Below are positions 62,491 through 64,000 of a stretch of 64,000 nt of DNA, one piece after another. Source of the stretch: Parafrankia irregularis (GTDB taxonomy: Bacteria > Actinomycetota > Actinomycetes > Frankiales > Frankiaceae); assembly GCF_001536285.1 (NCBI RefSeq), contig NZ_FAOZ01000028.1, forward strand, positions 1 to 64,000, given 5' to 3'. The position numbers and the translations under genes are program-made. The notes beneath the pieces were generated by a model. It saw only the letters and a list, made by a program, of their open reading frames with translations. It was not told the origin of the DNA and made no database searches. The first letter of the stretch is position 1; every line of letters starts with the position of its first letter.

Positions 62491-63122
62491 GGAAGCTCCT
62501 CCTGCCCGATGACGGGGCGTGCGACCCGGGACGGGTTCGGCGGGCCAACGGGGTCAGCGATGCCAGTGGGGGCAGCGAGGTCGGCGGGGCCAGGGTCTGG
62601 CCCAGAGGCAGAGCCGGGGCCGAGGCCGGTGACCGCGGGATGGGAACGCAGTTTGGCGAGGCCTTTCGCGGCCTGGCTTTTCACCGTTCCCGCCGAGCAG
62701 CGCAGCAGCGCGGCGACCTCGGCCTCGGGCCGGTCCTCGCAGTAGCGCAGCACGACGACGGCCCGCTGTCGCGGCGGCAGCGTGGCGAGCGCCGCGGCCA
62801 GCCCCACCCGGTCCTCAACGGCGGCGAGCTGCGACGACGGCTCCGCCCGCTCCGGCGGGACGTCGACGAGAACCTGGCGGACGCGCCGGTGGCGAAACCG
62901 GCGGGCGTTCGCGTTGACCATCACCCGGCGGGCATAGGCGTCGGGCCGGTCATGGCCACGGACCCGCGGCCAGACGACGAACATGCGCACCAGCGTCGTC
63001 TGCGTCAGCTCCTCCGCCTCCCCGGCGTCGCCGGTCAGCAGGTAGGCGAACCGCAGCAGCCCGGCCGCCCGCGGCGCGAAATACGCCGTGAACCCGTCGC
63101 TGTCGCCCTCGTCTGTATGCAA
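62487..63122 (-). CDS. SigE-family (ECF) RNA polymerase sigma factor
   Basis: Protein of 211 residues. Region 2 reads LRFAYLLTGDAGEAEELTQTTLVRMFVVW, split here as LRFAYLLTGDAGEAEEL and TQTTLVRMFVVW. Region 4 has LPPRQRAVVVLRYCEDRPE and CSAGTVKSQAAKGLAKLR. The C-terminal ~50 residues are a Gly/Pro tail. The start is TTG 63122, directed by a perfect AAGGAGGT four bases upstream. That site lies between the stop of the TIR gene and this start, so the two are probably on one mRNA. It should direct a small regulon together with the membrane partner downstream. Confidence 0.9.
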   Translation of the reverse strand: MHTDEGDSDGFTAYFAPRAAGLLRFAYLLTGDAGEAEELTQTTLVRMFVVWPRVRGHDRPDAYARRVMVNANARRFRHRRVRQVLVDVPPERAEPSSQLAAVEDRVGLAAALATLPPRQRAVVVLRYCEDRPEAEVAALLRCSAGTVKSQAAKGLAKLRSHPAVTGLGPGSASGPDPGPADLAAPTGIADPVGPPNPSRVARPVIGQEELP

Positions 63123-63137
63123 CCCGACCTCCTTGCC

Positions 63138-63542
63138 CTACAGAGGCCAGCAGGCGGCTCCCGGGTTGCCTGGCTTTCCGAACTCGTCCAAAGGGACCTC
63201 TCCAGGCAGCCCTGGCCGCCTGCAGTCCTCGACCCGGAAGACCAGCAGGCCCCGGCGACGTCCCAGCGGGTCGCGCTGCCAGGCGGTGCGCATCTCCGCC
63301 GTCGCGAAGGACGACTTCATATAGCGGGCCGAGAGGATCACGACGGTGCGTGCGGCCTGTTGGAGGCCCTCGTCCATCTTCTGGATGAAGTTGTTGCCGG
63401 GCTGGAAGTCCCATTTCTGGATGACCACGCTGTAGTTCGCGTCAGTTCGCGTCCTCCAGCACCAGGCGACCCACTTGGCCCAGTCCTCGTCGGCACCGGT
63501 GTAGGAGATGAAGAAGTCCGGGCTCGCGCCGGCTCTCTCCAC
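63138..63542 (-). CDS. Stand-alone TIR-domain protein
   Basis: Protein of 134 residues from GTG 63542 (ATG 63644 in the same frame is possible). It starts with PDFFISYTGADEDWAKWVAW, then VVIQKWDFQPGNNFIQKMDE, ARTVVILSARYMKSSFATAE and RRGLLVFRVEDCRRPGL, which matches bacterial TIR domains usually attached to NB-ARC/TPR receptors. Here nothing follows the TIR. The stop is 15 bases before the sigma factor start. Such domains often hydrolyse NAD+; catalysis cannot be judged here. It begins about 110 bases downstream of rnpB on the same strand. Confidence 0.75.
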   Translation of the reverse strand: MERAGASPDFFISYTGADEDWAKWVAWCWRTRTDANYSVVIQKWDFQPGNNFIQKMDEGLQQAARTVVILSARYMKSSFATAEMRTAWQRDPLGRRRGLLVFRVEDCRRPGLPGEVPLDEFGKPGNPGAACWPL

Positions 63543-63654
63543 GGTGCCCAACTGGGTAATGCCGGCAGTATTGCAGTCACTGTCTGACAGCGGAGCGAGT
63601 GTCCATGCGCGCAGCGTGGACGGCTGAACCCCGCTGCAGGTCATCAGTGGACGC

Positions 63655-64000
<346 letters not shown>

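Overview
The window is very GC-rich chromosomal DNA from a filamentous-type actinobacterium. The imuA'-imuB-dnaE2 mutasome, a meso-DAP type MurE, a SepF/DivIVA division block, an actinobacterial LexA box, an ileS T-box and many Ala/Pro/Gly low-complexity extensions all fit. The overall style (short gene gaps, GTG starts, in-frame 15-bp repeats) is most like Frankia, but the genus is an inference.

Layout. 1-200: tail of an IS110-type transposase. 201-738: a palindromic repeat, then a promoter with a perfect LexA box. 739-8595: an SOS/mutagenesis block, with a HEPN-family protein, ImuA', ImuB and DnaE2 in one overlapping operon, then a small membrane ORF and DinB (Pol IV). 8789-14345: a DUF3040 membrane protein, then on the minus strand MoxR ATPase, DUF58 and TgpA-like transglutaminase. 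14346-14884: mraZ control region with eight helically phased TGGGG-like boxes.

14885-40661 is the division and cell wall (dcw) cluster: mraZ, rsmH, ftsL, ftsI, murE, murF, mraY, an IS200/IS605-type element (tnpA remnant plus intact tnpB), murD, ftsW, murG, murC, an inverted pair (F420-type reductase and a second murC), ftsZ, pgeF, yggS, sepF, yggT and divIVA. No ftsQ is visible; the inverted pair sits where ftsQ usually lies. 

40680-48416: terminator, small membrane protein, ileS (minus strand, with T-box leader), lspA, rluD and a membrane-anchored protein. 48692-53931: a DUF6308 protein, an ABC exporter pair, a membrane protein, a LON-substrate-binding-domain protein and an acidic hypothetical. 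54044-56727 (minus): a cytoplasmic-looking HEXXH metalloprotease with lectin-like repeats and a small upstream partner. 56888-59975: Nif3-like protein, zinc-ribbon coiled-coil protein and an RNase HI/phosphatase fusion. 60232-61293: a TPR-like protein. 61381-63542 (minus): a TIR-domain protein, a SigE-family sigma factor and its membrane-anchored partner in one tight unit. 63655-64000 (minus): most of the RNase P RNA gene.

The most interesting points are the duplicate, convergent MurC ligases with altered motifs in the cluster copy, the IS element placed cleanly between mraY and murD, the HEPN protein heading the SOS mutasome operon, the TIR-sigma-membrane protein unit, the metalloprotease/lectin protein, the MraZ box array, and a recurring leaderless promoter geometry (TANNNT, seven bases, start codon).
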